Below are positions 49,756-57,477 of a stretch of DNA of 64,000 nt, one piece after another. The notes beneath the pieces are model-generated. The model made no database searches and was not told the DNA's origin. It saw nothing but the letters and a program-made list of their open reading frames with translations. The stretch spans positions 620,001-684,000 of the forward strand of contig NZ_FRAM01000001.1 in NCBI RefSeq assembly GCF_900142325.1, written 5' to 3'. The stretch is from Epilithonimonas mollis. GTDB lineage: Bacteria; Bacteroidota; Bacteroidia; Flavobacteriales; Weeksellaceae. Positions within the stretch are counted from its first letter, which is position 1. The number at the start of each line of letters is the position of its first letter. Position numbers and translations under genes: made by a program.

Positions 49756-50914
49756 ACAAAGGATTTGCTTTTAACAAGCTGTCAGAAGAAATCGGTTTTG
49801 GTTTGATAAGAACACCATCTTTCAAGTTTCCGATTCCGGTGAATACGATTTTGTCATTTTTATTCAATCCCTCGGAAATAAAGTAATAATGTTCGGTCTT
49901 ACCTGAGATTTTCACAGGTTTTCCGGTTACTTTATTATCTTTTCCAAGAACATAGACATAGGTTTTATCCTGAATTTCGAAAGTCGATTCCTGTGGAATT
50001 ACCACTACATCTGATAATAATTGCGGCATACGGACACGGCCAGTATTTCCTGTTCTCAAAGTTCCGTTTGGATTTGGGAATACTGCACGAACGCTGATTG
50101 CGCCAGTTGTTTTATCGAATTGTCCGTCGATGATACTCATTTTTCCTTTTTCAGAATAATTGCTACCGTCTGCAATGACCAAATCGACTGCAGGCATATT
50201 CCTAAGTTTTTCTTCAAGGGTTGCGCCTGCATATTTCTTTTGAAAAGCAATGAAATCCAATTCGCTCAAAGAAAAGTAAGCATAGATTTGACTGATGTCT
50301 GACAACAAAGTCAAAGGCGTAGGGTCGGTTCTGGAGATGAGGCTTCCTTTCTTATAAGGGATTCTTCCGATATAACCGCTCACGGGAGCTGTAATGGTTG
50401 TAAACCCGACATTGATTTTACTTCCACCCAATGAAGCTTTTGCCTGAGCAGCTGCTGCAACAGCTGCTGCATAATTGGCTTTTGCCGTTTTCAGTTGAAC
50501 ATCGGAAACCACTTTGTCAGCTACCAAAGGCTGAAGTCTGTCGACTTCCACTTTTGCTTTTTGAATGTTTGCGTTGGCAGCCTGAAGATTGGCAGAAGCC
50601 ATATTCATCTGTTCACCATAAACCCTCGGGTCAATTTTGAATAATGGCTGACCGGCTCTTACAAAAGAACCTTCTTCCACATAGATCCTGTCCAGATAAC
50701 CGTCCACCTGTGAACGGATTTCCACATTATTTTTACCTTCCAAAGAAGTTGGAAATTCCTGATAAGTGGTTGCAGGAGAAGTGATAACAGTATAAACAGG
50801 AAGTTCAGGCGTTGGGAAAGCCATTGCCGAATTGTCTGCTGCTTTTGTACAACTTTGTAAAAATATGATACCTGATACCAGTACAATAAGTTTTGAATTG
50901 TTAGTTATTTTCAT
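49754..50914 (-). CDS. RND efflux membrane fusion protein (AcrA type)
   Basis: 386 residues. The lipobox is FLQSC (Cys near residue 22). The lipoyl/barrel-sandwich region is VEIRSQVDGYLDRIYVEEGS and ITAPVSGYIGRI, with an alpha-helical hairpin between them (ANANIQKAKVEVDRLQPLVA). Then beta-barrel TGNTGRVRMPQL. Links the pump and outer-membrane factor. First gene of the operon, 262 bp from the divergent... same-strand TetR gene, with operator palindromes in that gap. Confidence 0.93.
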   Translation of the reverse strand: MKITNNSKLIVLVSGIIFLQSCTKAADNSAMAFPTPELPVYTVITSPATTYQEFPTSLEGKNNVEIRSQVDGYLDRIYVEEGSFVRAGQPLFKIDPRVYGEQMNMASANLQAANANIQKAKVEVDRLQPLVADKVVSDVQLKTAKANYAAAVAAAAQAKASLGGSKINVGFTTITAPVSGYIGRIPYKKGSLISRTDPTPLTLLSDISQIYAYFSLSELDFIAFQKKYAGATLEEKLRNMPAVDLVIADGSNYSEKGKMSIIDGQFDKTTGAISVRAVFPNPNGTLRTGNTGRVRMPQLLSDVVVIPQESTFEIQDKTYVYVLGKDNKVTGKPVKISGKTEHYYFISEGLNKNDKIVFTGIGNLKDGVLIKPKPISSDSLLKANPL

Positions 50915-50979
50915 TTCAAGTTTTTAAGTGTGTTAATTTTTTGTAATAATCTGACTAATTTTTAATGTTGTTAATTTAT

Positions 50980-50992
50980 CTAACGATGTTAG
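50980..50992. promoter_or_regulatory. TetR operator-like palindrome near the efflux operon start
   Basis: CTAACGATGTTAG, one change from the other copies CTAACAGTGTTAG, 66 bp upstream of the fusion-protein start at 50914. Confidence 0.6.
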
Positions 50993-51059
50993 ATTAGAGT
51001 TTACATTGTTTCCATATTTATAAGTTATTTTATAATTAATCCGACCGTCGTTCTTTATT

Positions 51060-51071
51060 CTAACAGTGTTA
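51060..51071. promoter_or_regulatory. TetR operator-like palindrome, second site
   Basis: CTAACAGTGTTA, sharing the TAACAnTGTTA core, in the gap between the regulator and the efflux operon. Confidence 0.6.
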
Positions 51072-51143
51072 ATTAAAAAGAACTACTTATCCAAATATTA
51101 GTTGTTATAATGAAAATAAATAATTAATACTGTGTTAATATTT

Positions 51144-51155
51144 CTAACAGTGTTA
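51144..51155. promoter_or_regulatory. TetR operator-like palindrome, third site
   Basis: CTAACAGTGTTA about 20 bp before the TetR gene 3' end at 51176. A half-match, ACTGTGTTA, lies just before it at 51129. Confidence 0.55.
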
Positions 51156-51175
51156 ATTATAAATTCAAAAAAAAT

Positions 51176-51772
51176 TTACAGCGATTTAATATAAGCTGCA
51201 ACAGTTTCATCAAGCGTTGTCTTGTTCATTGTAGTAGGGATATCATCATTTCGCATCATCATAATTGAAATCAAACCATGAACCGCAGAAAATAAGGCGT
51301 GTGAAGAGTGACAGGCATTATCCGGATTTGACCCTTTTTTAACAATGATATCATAAGTGCAGTCATAGAGTAAATCCTGAAAAGAGGAAAATTCTTCCTT
51401 CATTAAACCCTTTCCACTGCATTGCATTCCCAATCCGAACATCAGCTGATAATACTCCTTATTCTTAAACGCAAAGTTCCAGTAAGCATCTAAAATCGCA
51501 ACAAGCTGCTCTTCCGGACTGTCATTTTTTTTCTGGGCTTTCAATAATTCAATGTGAAGCTGGTGAAAGCCATTCAAAGAAATCTCGAATAGGATTGCCT
51601 CTTTGTTTTCGAAATAATCATAAACTACCGGTGCACTGTATTCGATTGCATCTGCGATCTTCCTGATAGAAAGTGAAGCCCATCCTTCCGTTTTTGCCAA
51701 AGAGAAGGCCGCCTCCAAAATATTGGCGCGTATAGATTCTTTTTCGCGTTGTCTACGTTCGTGTACTCCCAT
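51176..51772 (-). CDS. TetR/AcrR-family transcriptional repressor
   Basis: 198 residues. The N-terminal helix-turn-helix is ILEAAFSLAKTEGWASLSIR with KIADAIEYSAPVVYDYFENK. The C-terminal ligand domain includes AILDAYWNFAFKNKEYYQLM. It lies upstream of the efflux operon on the same strand. Palindromes with the same core sit before both, so it most likely represses its own gene and the pump. Ligand unknown. Confidence 0.9.
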   Translation of the reverse strand: MGVHERRQREKESIRANILEAAFSLAKTEGWASLSIRKIADAIEYSAPVVYDYFENKEAILFEISLNGFHQLHIELLKAQKKNDSPEEQLVAILDAYWNFAFKNKEYYQLMFGLGMQCSGKGLMKEEFSSFQDLLYDCTYDIIVKKGSNPDNACHSSHALFSAVHGLISIMMMRNDDIPTTMNKTTLDETVAAYIKSL

Positions 51773-51781
51773 TATTAATTC

Positions 51782-51802
51782 CTAACAGTGTTAGCAAAAA
51801 TA
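51782..51802 (-). promoter_or_regulatory. tetR promoter: operator abutting the -7 box
   Basis: CTAACAGTGTTAG (51782-51794), a perfect palindrome 10 nt from the regulator's ATG. TATTTTTG on the minus strand (51795-51802), a TAnnTTTG -7 box, touches it. Repressor bound here would block its own promoter. Confidence 0.65.
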
Positions 51803-51885
51803 TAACATTTAATTTTAATGGACAAAAAAACTAATCGATTTTATAAATGACTAAGGTATTATATTATATATTATCCATAAGTACC

Positions 51886-51990
51886 TAGCCCCGATGGAAG
51901 CGGCATCCTTTTTCATTGCCATAGCCTACGTTTAATACTAAACTAACTTCGCAATGAAAAAAGATACAGCGGACAGCGGGAAATAGCTTC
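51886..51990 (+). repeat. Dispersed intergenic structured element, copy 5
   Basis: Between hemB and the TetR gene. Reads CCCCGATGGAAGCGGCATCC then TTTTTCATTGCC, and ends GCAATGAAAAAAGATA then CAGCGGACAGCGGGAAATAG. CTTTTTCATTGC pairs with GCAATGAAAAAAG over nearly the whole arm. Opposite orientation to the hemB gene, unlike the other four copies. Confidence 0.8.
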
Positions 51991-51994
51991 TGAT

Positions 51995-52981
51995 TTATTT
52001 GTTAAGAAGTTTTGCAGCCTCCGGTGCTGCATAAGTGAAAATCATGTCAGCACCGGCGCGTTTGATACTGGTTAAACTTTCTATCAAAACTTTATCATTA
52101 TCAAGCCAGCCGTTCTGCACTGCAGCTTTCAGCATGGCGTATTCGCCACTGACCTGGTACACAGCAATCGGTTGAGTAATGAGCTTGCGGATTTTGGAAA
52201 CGATGTCCAGATATGGCATTCCCGGTTTTATCATGATAATGTCAGCACCTTCTTCCACATCTTTCAGCACTTCGTCAACGGCTTCACGGGAATTATGAAA
52301 ATCCATCTGATATGTTTTCTTATCCGCAGGAATTTCCTGATCATCAACAGGCGCACTGTCCAGGGCACTTCGGAACGGACCATAAAAAGCACTTGCATAT
52401 TTTGCAGCATACGAAAGAATGCCCACATCTGAGAATCCGTTTTCCTCAAGACCTTTTCTCATGGCAATGACCCGGCCGTCCATCATATCGCTTGGTGCCA
52501 GAATGTCTGCGCCTGCTTCTGCGTGGGAAATTCCCATTCTTACAAGTGCATCTACTGTAGAATCGTTGTCGATTTTTCCGTTTTTAATAATGCCATCGTG
52601 ACCGTAAACGGAGTATGGATCCAATGCCACATCCGGCATAACGATAACTTCCGGAACTGCGTCTTTGATAGCTCTTATAGTATTCTGCATCAATCCGTTG
52701 GCATTCCAGGCTTCCTTTCCTGTGTTGTCTTTCAGGTTATCGGAAACCTTCATATAGAGATTGACCGCCCTGATTCCCAGTTTATAGTTTTCTTTGACAG
52801 TCTGTACAGTCAAGTCAAGACTTTGTCTGAAAACGCCAGGCATTGAAGAAATGGCTTCCTTTTTGTTATTACCTTCCATAACAAACATAGGTAGCACCAG
52901 ATCGTTTGTAGTAAGGATTGTTTCACGCACCAGACTTCTAATGGAATCATTGGTTCTTAGTCTTCTGTTTCTTGAAATCAT
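51995..52981 (-). CDS. hemB: Delta-aminolevulinic acid dehydratase (porphobilinogen synthase)
   Basis: 328 residues; joins two ALA molecules to porphobilinogen in heme synthesis. The two active-site Lys are in SYAAKYASAFYGPFR and IIMIKPGMPYLD. The metal-binding segment reads DVALDPYSVYGHDG, so it lacks the Cys ligands of zinc enzymes and belongs to the Mg-type, Cys-less group. Full length. -7 box upstream. Confidence 0.95.
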   Translation of the reverse strand: MISRNRRLRTNDSIRSLVRETILTTNDLVLPMFVMEGNNKKEAISSMPGVFRQSLDLTVQTVKENYKLGIRAVNLYMKVSDNLKDNTGKEAWNANGLMQNTIRAIKDAVPEVIVMPDVALDPYSVYGHDGIIKNGKIDNDSTVDALVRMGISHAEAGADILAPSDMMDGRVIAMRKGLEENGFSDVGILSYAAKYASAFYGPFRSALDSAPVDDQEIPADKKTYQMDFHNSREAVDEVLKDVEEGADIIMIKPGMPYLDIVSKIRKLITQPIAVYQVSGEYAMLKAAVQNGWLDNDKVLIESLTSIKRAGADMIFTYAAPEAAKLLNK

Positions 52982-53003
52982 CTTTATTAATAAAATATTT
53001 ATG

Positions 53004-53011
53004 CAAATTTA
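53004..53011 (-). promoter_or_regulatory. -7 promoter box of hemB
   Basis: Minus strand TAAATTTG, a TAnnTTTG match 23 nt upstream of the hemB start. Confidence 0.5.
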
Positions 53012-53057
53012 ATTATACTTTTACGGATAGAGTATTGTGTATTAAATTTATTTAAAA

Positions 53058-53065
53058 TATATTTG
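53058..53065 (+). promoter_or_regulatory. -7 promoter box of the small T9SS-sorted protein
   Basis: TATATTTG, a TAnnTTTG match 31 nt before the ATG at 53097. Confidence 0.5.
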
Positions 53066-53096
53066 TAAGTAATTGTTTAAATACAGACTAAAGCGA

Positions 53097-53444
53097 ATGA
53101 AAAAATTTTTATTCTTTATAATATTTACGGTAATTTCAGCAGGATTCTCGGGAGAGATGAAAGCACAGTCTACCCGTATGGTAGCAGGCCAAAAAACTGA
53201 TGACGGTATTGTTGTTGCATCTCCAAATCCTGCTAAAGATTTCTTGATCTTAAAATCAAAAGATAATTCAACAAAAATAAAATCTGTTACCTTTTTCTCA
53301 ATATTGGGAGTTCAAGTTGCAGAATATGTCATCAACAGCAATAATGCTGAACTGAGATTGGATAAACTTCGTCCTGGAAAGTATCTTATGAGATACACGC
53401 TGGAGGATAATACGCAGAAGATTACTCAGATTATCAAACAGTAA
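53097..53444 (+). CDS. Small T9SS type A sorting domain protein
   Basis: 115 residues from the ATG at 53097 (MKKFLFFIIFTVISAG), giving a normal signal peptide; an ATG 24 nt earlier adds residues before the signal. After about 20 linker residues nearly the whole protein is the sorting domain: VVASPNPAKDFLILKSKD, VTFFSILGVQVAEYV, LRPGKYLMRYTL, ending KITQIIKQ. So it is little more than an exported T9SS tag; it might be a processed carrier or a remnant of a longer protein. Confidence 0.82.
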   Translation: MKKFLFFIIFTVISAGFSGEMKAQSTRMVAGQKTDDGIVVASPNPAKDFLILKSKDNSTKIKSVTFFSILGVQVAEYVINSNNAELRLDKLRPGKYLMRYTLEDNTQKITQIIKQ

Positions 53445-53460
53445 TTTTTTTTGAAAATAT

Positions 53461-53486
53461 AAATGCCGGTTTATCCGGCATTTTTT
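53461..53486 (+). terminator. Terminator after the T9SS-sorted protein
   Basis: AAATGCCGG-TTTAT-CCGGCATTT hairpin then a T-run, 16 nt after the stop. Confidence 0.85.
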
Positions 53487-53501
53487 ATTGGATTAATTCT
53501 G

Positions 53502-53509
53502 TAAATTTG
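53502..53509 (+). promoter_or_regulatory. -7 promoter box of the OmpA-family gene
   Basis: TAAATTTG, a TAnnTTTG match 21 nt before the ATG at 53530. Confidence 0.5.
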
Positions 53510-53529
53510 CCCTACCAAGAAAATTAATT

Positions 53530-55200
53530 ATGAGAAAATTAATAATATTATTTTTTTTCATTTTCTCCCAGCTTATCAACTGCCAGTTCAGAAAATCTCT
53601 ATCCGACGACAATCAGCTGAACATTTCAGTAAGAGGCGGCCTGGACTTTCCTTCTTATGATAATCAAACTAAATACATCGATTACAAATACAATTTAAAT
53701 CTTGGAACAACTGTTGATTTTTATTTTAATTGGATAGGGTTGGGAATTGATTTTGATTATCTGAAAAACACTTCAAAAAACACTTACCCGACAGAGCATC
53801 TCTTCAATGGAAGTACTTCACTTTTCAATACCAGCTTAACTGAAAATAAAACAGAGAGATTATTCTTAGGAATTGGTCCAAACTTCCGTTATATAATTAA
53901 TGATAATCTTGGCATAGCTTTTAAATTAAAAGGCGGTATTTCCAATATCAAAGGAGGTGAAACATCTTTGACTACAAACGGTTATAATCTAAATTATCAT
54001 AATGGTTATAATGAAAAAAATATATTGTCAGGAAAAGGACAGATTGAACTGACCTGGTTTTTCTCCGAATATGCAGGACTGAATATCGGTGCCTATTATA
54101 TCCAGCATTTCAAAGCTAAAGACCAGTTAAAAAACAATGCTGTGGCGGGATATATACCTTATTCAGAAAACGACAATCAATATCATATCGATCCACCGGC
54201 TGCAGATATCAGAAGCAATAGTCTTGTGCATGAAATCCATTCGGCAGGTGTTTTTGCGGGCCTGACTTTCCGGGTCCCAACCGAAAAATCCAGTCCGGAC
54301 TACACCTTATCTGTGGTTGCAAGAGACAAGGAAACCGGAGTTATCCTCCCGGACACATTTGTTGAGCTTTACAAACACGGAAAACGTGCTTACTTTGCCA
54401 GAACCAACTCGCAGGGTGTTGCCTTCTTTAAGAACATAAAACCTGACAACTACGAGATCAAAGGAAGCCTGTACAATATTGATCTTGTTTCCAACAAAGC
54501 CGATAAAAATGAATTCATAAAAAATTCGACTGTAAAAAAAGAAATCTCGACTGATGCCGATACTTTCTTTGTAAAAGGGCAAGTCAATATCTGCGACTCA
54601 AAAAACCCGTTAAGAGACGTCACTATTGTCATCAAAAACAATGATACTGAAGTTTTCCGGGAGATCAAGACGGATATCAGTGGGAAGTTTTATTTCAAAG
54701 CAGATAAGAACACTGCTTATAGCATCTATGGCAAAAAGGGAAATTACTTTTCCCAGACAGAAATGGTGACATCCAAAAAAGTGGACAGAACCAATACACT
54801 TTTCCTGAATCTACAGGTATGCATGGAAGAAACAACCTGCGGAAAACCAATCAATCTGAAGAATATCCATTATGATCTGGACAAATACTTGATCCGCGAA
54901 GATGCTAAAGCTGAGCTTAACAAGCTGGCTCAGTTTATGAAAGACAATCCTGTCATAAAAGTAGAACTGGCTTCCCATACAGATTCCCGCGCATCTGATG
55001 ACTACAACAAAACGCTATCCCAAAACAGGGCCAATGCTGCTGTAGATTATCTGGTTTCCAAAGGCATCGATAAAACAAGGCTAAAACCAATTGGATACGG
55101 CGAAACAAAACTTTTAAACCAATGCGGTAATGGTATAGATTGTGCAGAGTCGCAACATCAACTGAACAGAAGAACAGAGATGAAGGTTATCTGCCCTTGA
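53530..55200 (+). CDS. OmpA-family outer-membrane protein
   Basis: 556 residues. A signal peptide (cleavage near INCQ) is followed by an N-terminal beta-barrel region with aromatic strands (FYFNWIGLGIDFDYLKN, FFSEYAGLNIGAYYIQHF), carboxypeptidase-regulatory-like beta domains (about 260-420: GVILPDTFVELYKHG, NPLRDVTIVIKN) and a C-terminal OmpA peptidoglycan-binding domain (HYDLDKYLIREDAKAELNKL, ASHTDSRASDDYN, LSQNRANAAVDYL). It likely links the outer membrane to peptidoglycan. Its end overlaps the convergent VanZ gene by 14 nt. Confidence 0.9.
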   Translation: MRKLIILFFFIFSQLINCQFRKSLSDDNQLNISVRGGLDFPSYDNQTKYIDYKYNLNLGTTVDFYFNWIGLGIDFDYLKNTSKNTYPTEHLFNGSTSLFNTSLTENKTERLFLGIGPNFRYIINDNLGIAFKLKGGISNIKGGETSLTTNGYNLNYHNGYNEKNILSGKGQIELTWFFSEYAGLNIGAYYIQHFKAKDQLKNNAVAGYIPYSENDNQYHIDPPAADIRSNSLVHEIHSAGVFAGLTFRVPTEKSSPDYTLSVVARDKETGVILPDTFVELYKHGKRAYFARTNSQGVAFFKNIKPDNYEIKGSLYNIDLVSNKADKNEFIKNSTVKKEISTDADTFFVKGQVNICDSKNPLRDVTIVIKNNDTEVFREIKTDISGKFYFKADKNTAYSIYGKKGNYFSQTEMVTSKKVDRTNTLFLNLQVCMEETTCGKPINLKNIHYDLDKYLIREDAKAELNKLAQFMKDNPVIKVELASHTDSRASDDYNKTLSQNRANAAVDYLVSKGIDKTRLKPIGYGETKLLNQCGNGIDCAESQHQLNRRTEMKVICP

Positions 55201-55618
55201 TGAAAAACCATTTTTTGTAGATCACAAAACCGATAACGGCACCCAAAGTATTGAGTATAACATCATCGATGTCTGCAAAGCCTCTATTGAAATAGTATTG
55301 AGAAAACTCTGTAATATTAATTATGATGAAAAAAATGATCAGCAACCATCTGAATCGATTCAGCATCGGGTAAAGAATCCCTAGAAAACCATAAGGAATG
55401 AAGAGAATGATATTGCCAAGTATATTTTGAGAAAATTCAAAAGGACGGTATGGCAGAACCAAAGTGACATACTCAATGATTGTTTCAAACGGTCTGTAAT
55501 TAATTTTAAACGGACTATCCGGAAAATCACGAGCTACACCAAAATATAATAGATACAAGACACCGGCCGTATAAATATTGATAAAAACAGGATAATACCT
55601 ATTAACAAACAACCTCAT
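55187..55618 (-). CDS. VanZ-family membrane protein
   Basis: 143 residues with four membrane helices. Family features are NIILFIPYGFLGILYP, EFSQYYFNRGFADIDDVILN and TLGAVIGFVIY, matching VanZ/teicoplanin-resistance-like proteins whose general function is unknown. No glycopeptide-resistance genes accompany it. Convergent with and overlapping the OmpA-like gene by 14 nt. Confidence 0.85.
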   Translation of the reverse strand: MRLFVNRYYPVFINIYTAGVLYLLYFGVARDFPDSPFKINYRPFETIIEYVTLVLPYRPFEFSQNILGNIILFIPYGFLGILYPMLNRFRWLLIIFFIIINITEFSQYYFNRGFADIDDVILNTLGAVIGFVIYKKWFFIKGR

Positions 55619-55653
55619 TAATTAAAATTATAACGTAAAAATATTTAAAATAA

Positions 55654-56718
55654 ATGGAAACAACGAAAATAAAAGCCTTTGGTACACAAGCTGCCGAAAA
55701 TGACCTGGAATTACTGACCATCGAAAGAAGAGAAGTCCAGCCCAAAGACATCGAAATCGACATCTATTATTGTGGGGTCTGCCACTCCGACCTTCATACA
55801 GCCAGAAACGATTGGGGTGGGTCTGTTTATCCTGTAGTCCCAGGCCACGAAATTGTAGGAAAAGTTCTTAATGTCGGGTCTGATGTTACAAAGTTTAAAG
55901 TTGGAGACCTGGTTGCAGTCGGTTGTATGGTAGACTCCTGCAGAACTTGCCATAGCTGCGAACAGGATCTGGAACAGTTCTGTGAAAAAGGTTTCACGGG
56001 AACTTACAATGGAAAAGACAAATACTTGGAAGACACCAGAACCTTTGGCGGCTACGCAGAATCGGTAGTAGTCGATGAGCATTTTGTGCTGAGACTTCCG
56101 GAAAACCTGGACATGGCTGCAGCAGCGCCGCTTCTTTGCGCAGGGATCACCACCTGGTCGCCTCTGAAGCATTGGAATGTTAATGAAAATTCTAAAGTGG
56201 CAGTTGTCGGTTTGGGGGGATTGGGTCACATGGCGATTAAATTAGCAAAAGGCCTGGGTGCAGAAGTGACCTTATTCTCCAGAACACCGGGGAAAACTGA
56301 AGATGCAAAAGCACTCGGGACCGATCATATCGTTATATCGACTGATGAAGAGCAGATGAAATCCGCCTTCAACAAGTTTGATTTGATTATCGATACCGTT
56401 CCTTATGAACACGACATCAATCCTTATATGAATACGCTGACTGTGAACGGAACCCTGGTTCTGGTAGGATTCATCGGAGAATTTGAAAATAATGCCGTGA
56501 GCACAAGGCCGATGATCTACAAGAGACGTTCGGTGGCCGGTTCGCTGATTGGTGGCATCAAAGAAACTCAGGAGATGCTGGACTTCTGCGGAGAAAAGAA
56601 CATTGTTTCGGACATCGAGATCATCAATATCCAGGATATCAACGAGGCTTATGAAAGAATGCTGAAAAGCGATGTAAAATACAGGTTCGTCATCGATATG
56701 AAGAGTCTGAAGAACTAA
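55654..56718 (+). CDS. Zinc-dependent NAD(P)-dependent alcohol dehydrogenase (YahK-like)
   Basis: 354 residues of the MDR superfamily. The catalytic zinc site is CGVCHSDLHTARNDWGG with GHE in YPVVPGHEIVG. The structural-zinc Cys cluster is CMVDSCRTCHSCEQDLEQFC. The coenzyme site is GLGGLGHMAIKLA. The TFGGYAESVVVDEHFVLRLP segment resembles the cinnamyl-alcohol/YahK aldehyde reductase group. Reduces aldehydes or oxidises alcohols; substrate unknown. Confidence 0.9.
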   Translation: METTKIKAFGTQAAENDLELLTIERREVQPKDIEIDIYYCGVCHSDLHTARNDWGGSVYPVVPGHEIVGKVLNVGSDVTKFKVGDLVAVGCMVDSCRTCHSCEQDLEQFCEKGFTGTYNGKDKYLEDTRTFGGYAESVVVDEHFVLRLPENLDMAAAAPLLCAGITTWSPLKHWNVNENSKVAVVGLGGLGHMAIKLAKGLGAEVTLFSRTPGKTEDAKALGTDHIVISTDEEQMKSAFNKFDLIIDTVPYEHDINPYMNTLTVNGTLVLVGFIGEFENNAVSTRPMIYKRRSVAGSLIGGIKETQEMLDFCGEKNIVSDIEIINIQDINEAYERMLKSDVKYRFVIDMKSLKN

Positions 56719-56835
56719 ATTCGATTCAATTCGATCATACAAAGAGAGAATCTCTTTTTTGTTTTAGACATTTTATAAAGCGAAAATTAAGATAATACTT
56801 ATGCCTTTTCAAAAAAACCTCTTAATGTTCTTATA

Positions 56836-56901
56836 AAAAGATCAAGACCTTTTACTCAAAACATCAGGACGTTTTTGATAAAACATCAAGACCTTTTGAA
56901 C
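56836..56901. repeat. Three 22-bp tandem repeats
   Basis: Units at 56836, 56858 and 56880, each AAAA(C/G)ATCA(A/G)GAC(C/G)TTTT plus 3-5 variable bases. Each unit is itself close to a palindrome through AAAA...TTTT. Sits in the 340-bp gene-free stretch between the alcohol dehydrogenase and DUF3467. The rest of that stretch shows nothing except the terminator below. Confidence 0.75.
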
Positions 56902-57011
56902 CATCCCTGCAGTTGCCCTGTTCATCGGCTATGCAGAAGCCTGCATTTATAGGTTGAAATACTCTTGTTTTACATTCAATTTTTAAAAAAAACAAGATTT
57001 AAAAAACAAAA

Positions 57012-57036
57012 AAGCTTCCGAATAAATCGGAAGCCT
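57012..57036 (-). terminator. Terminator of the DUF3467 gene
   Basis: AAGCTTCCG-AATAAAT-CGGAAGCCTT hairpin 25 nt from the DUF3467 stop with a T-run on the minus strand. Confidence 0.8.
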
Positions 57037-57060
57037 TGCTTTATCTTTTTGAATCAGGAA

Positions 57061-57366
57061 TTAAGCCTGAACGTTGTTTCCTCCCAATACGAAAGGTTCA
57101 ACTTCTTTGATCTCACCGAACTGCTGCTCGTAGTTCGTGATGTTTTGTTGCAATGCAGCCAAAACTCTCTTCGCATGAAGCGGAGCCAAGATTACTCTTG
57201 ATCTCACTTTAGCCTGCTGTACACCCGGCATCAACTGGATGAAATCTACTACGAATTCTGATGGAGAGTGGTTTACTAAAGCTAAATTAGCATAAACACC
57301 AGCAGCTACCATTTCATTAAGTTCGATATTGATGTTGTTTGGATCTTGATTTTGATTGTTGTCCAT
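57061..57366 (-). CDS. DUF3467 family protein
   Basis: 101 residues: a short acidic/Asn-rich start (DNNQNQDPNNINIELNEMVA), then GVYANLALVNHSPSEFVVDF and KVRSRVILAPLHAKRVLAAL. A compact single-domain cytosolic protein. It follows rpoC on the same strand (111-nt gap). Function unknown; its placement after rpoBC hints at constant expression. Confidence 0.88.
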   Translation of the reverse strand: MDNNQNQDPNNINIELNEMVAAGVYANLALVNHSPSEFVVDFIQLMPGVQQAKVRSRVILAPLHAKRVLAALQQNITNYEQQFGEIKEVEPFVLGGNNVQA

Positions 57367-57403
57367 TGTTCTTTTTAATTTTTAAATTATAGATTGCAAG
57401 ATA

Positions 57404-57456
57404 ATAGATAATAGACTAATAGACAACAGAAATTATTATAAAAATCTATTATCTAT
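57404..57456 (-). terminator. Hairpin downstream of rpoC
   Basis: ATAGATAATAGA / TCTATTATCTAT, a perfect 12-bp AT-rich inverted repeat with a 29-nt loop, just after the rpoC stop at 57478. Weak as a terminator because it has almost no GC pairs. Confidence 0.45.
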
Positions 57457-57477
57457 CGGTCTATTTTCTAAAGTCTT

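Noticed and set aside
55187-55618. Glycopeptide resistance from VanZ
   Set aside because: No vanHAX-type genes nearby; VanZ-like proteins are widespread with other or unknown roles.
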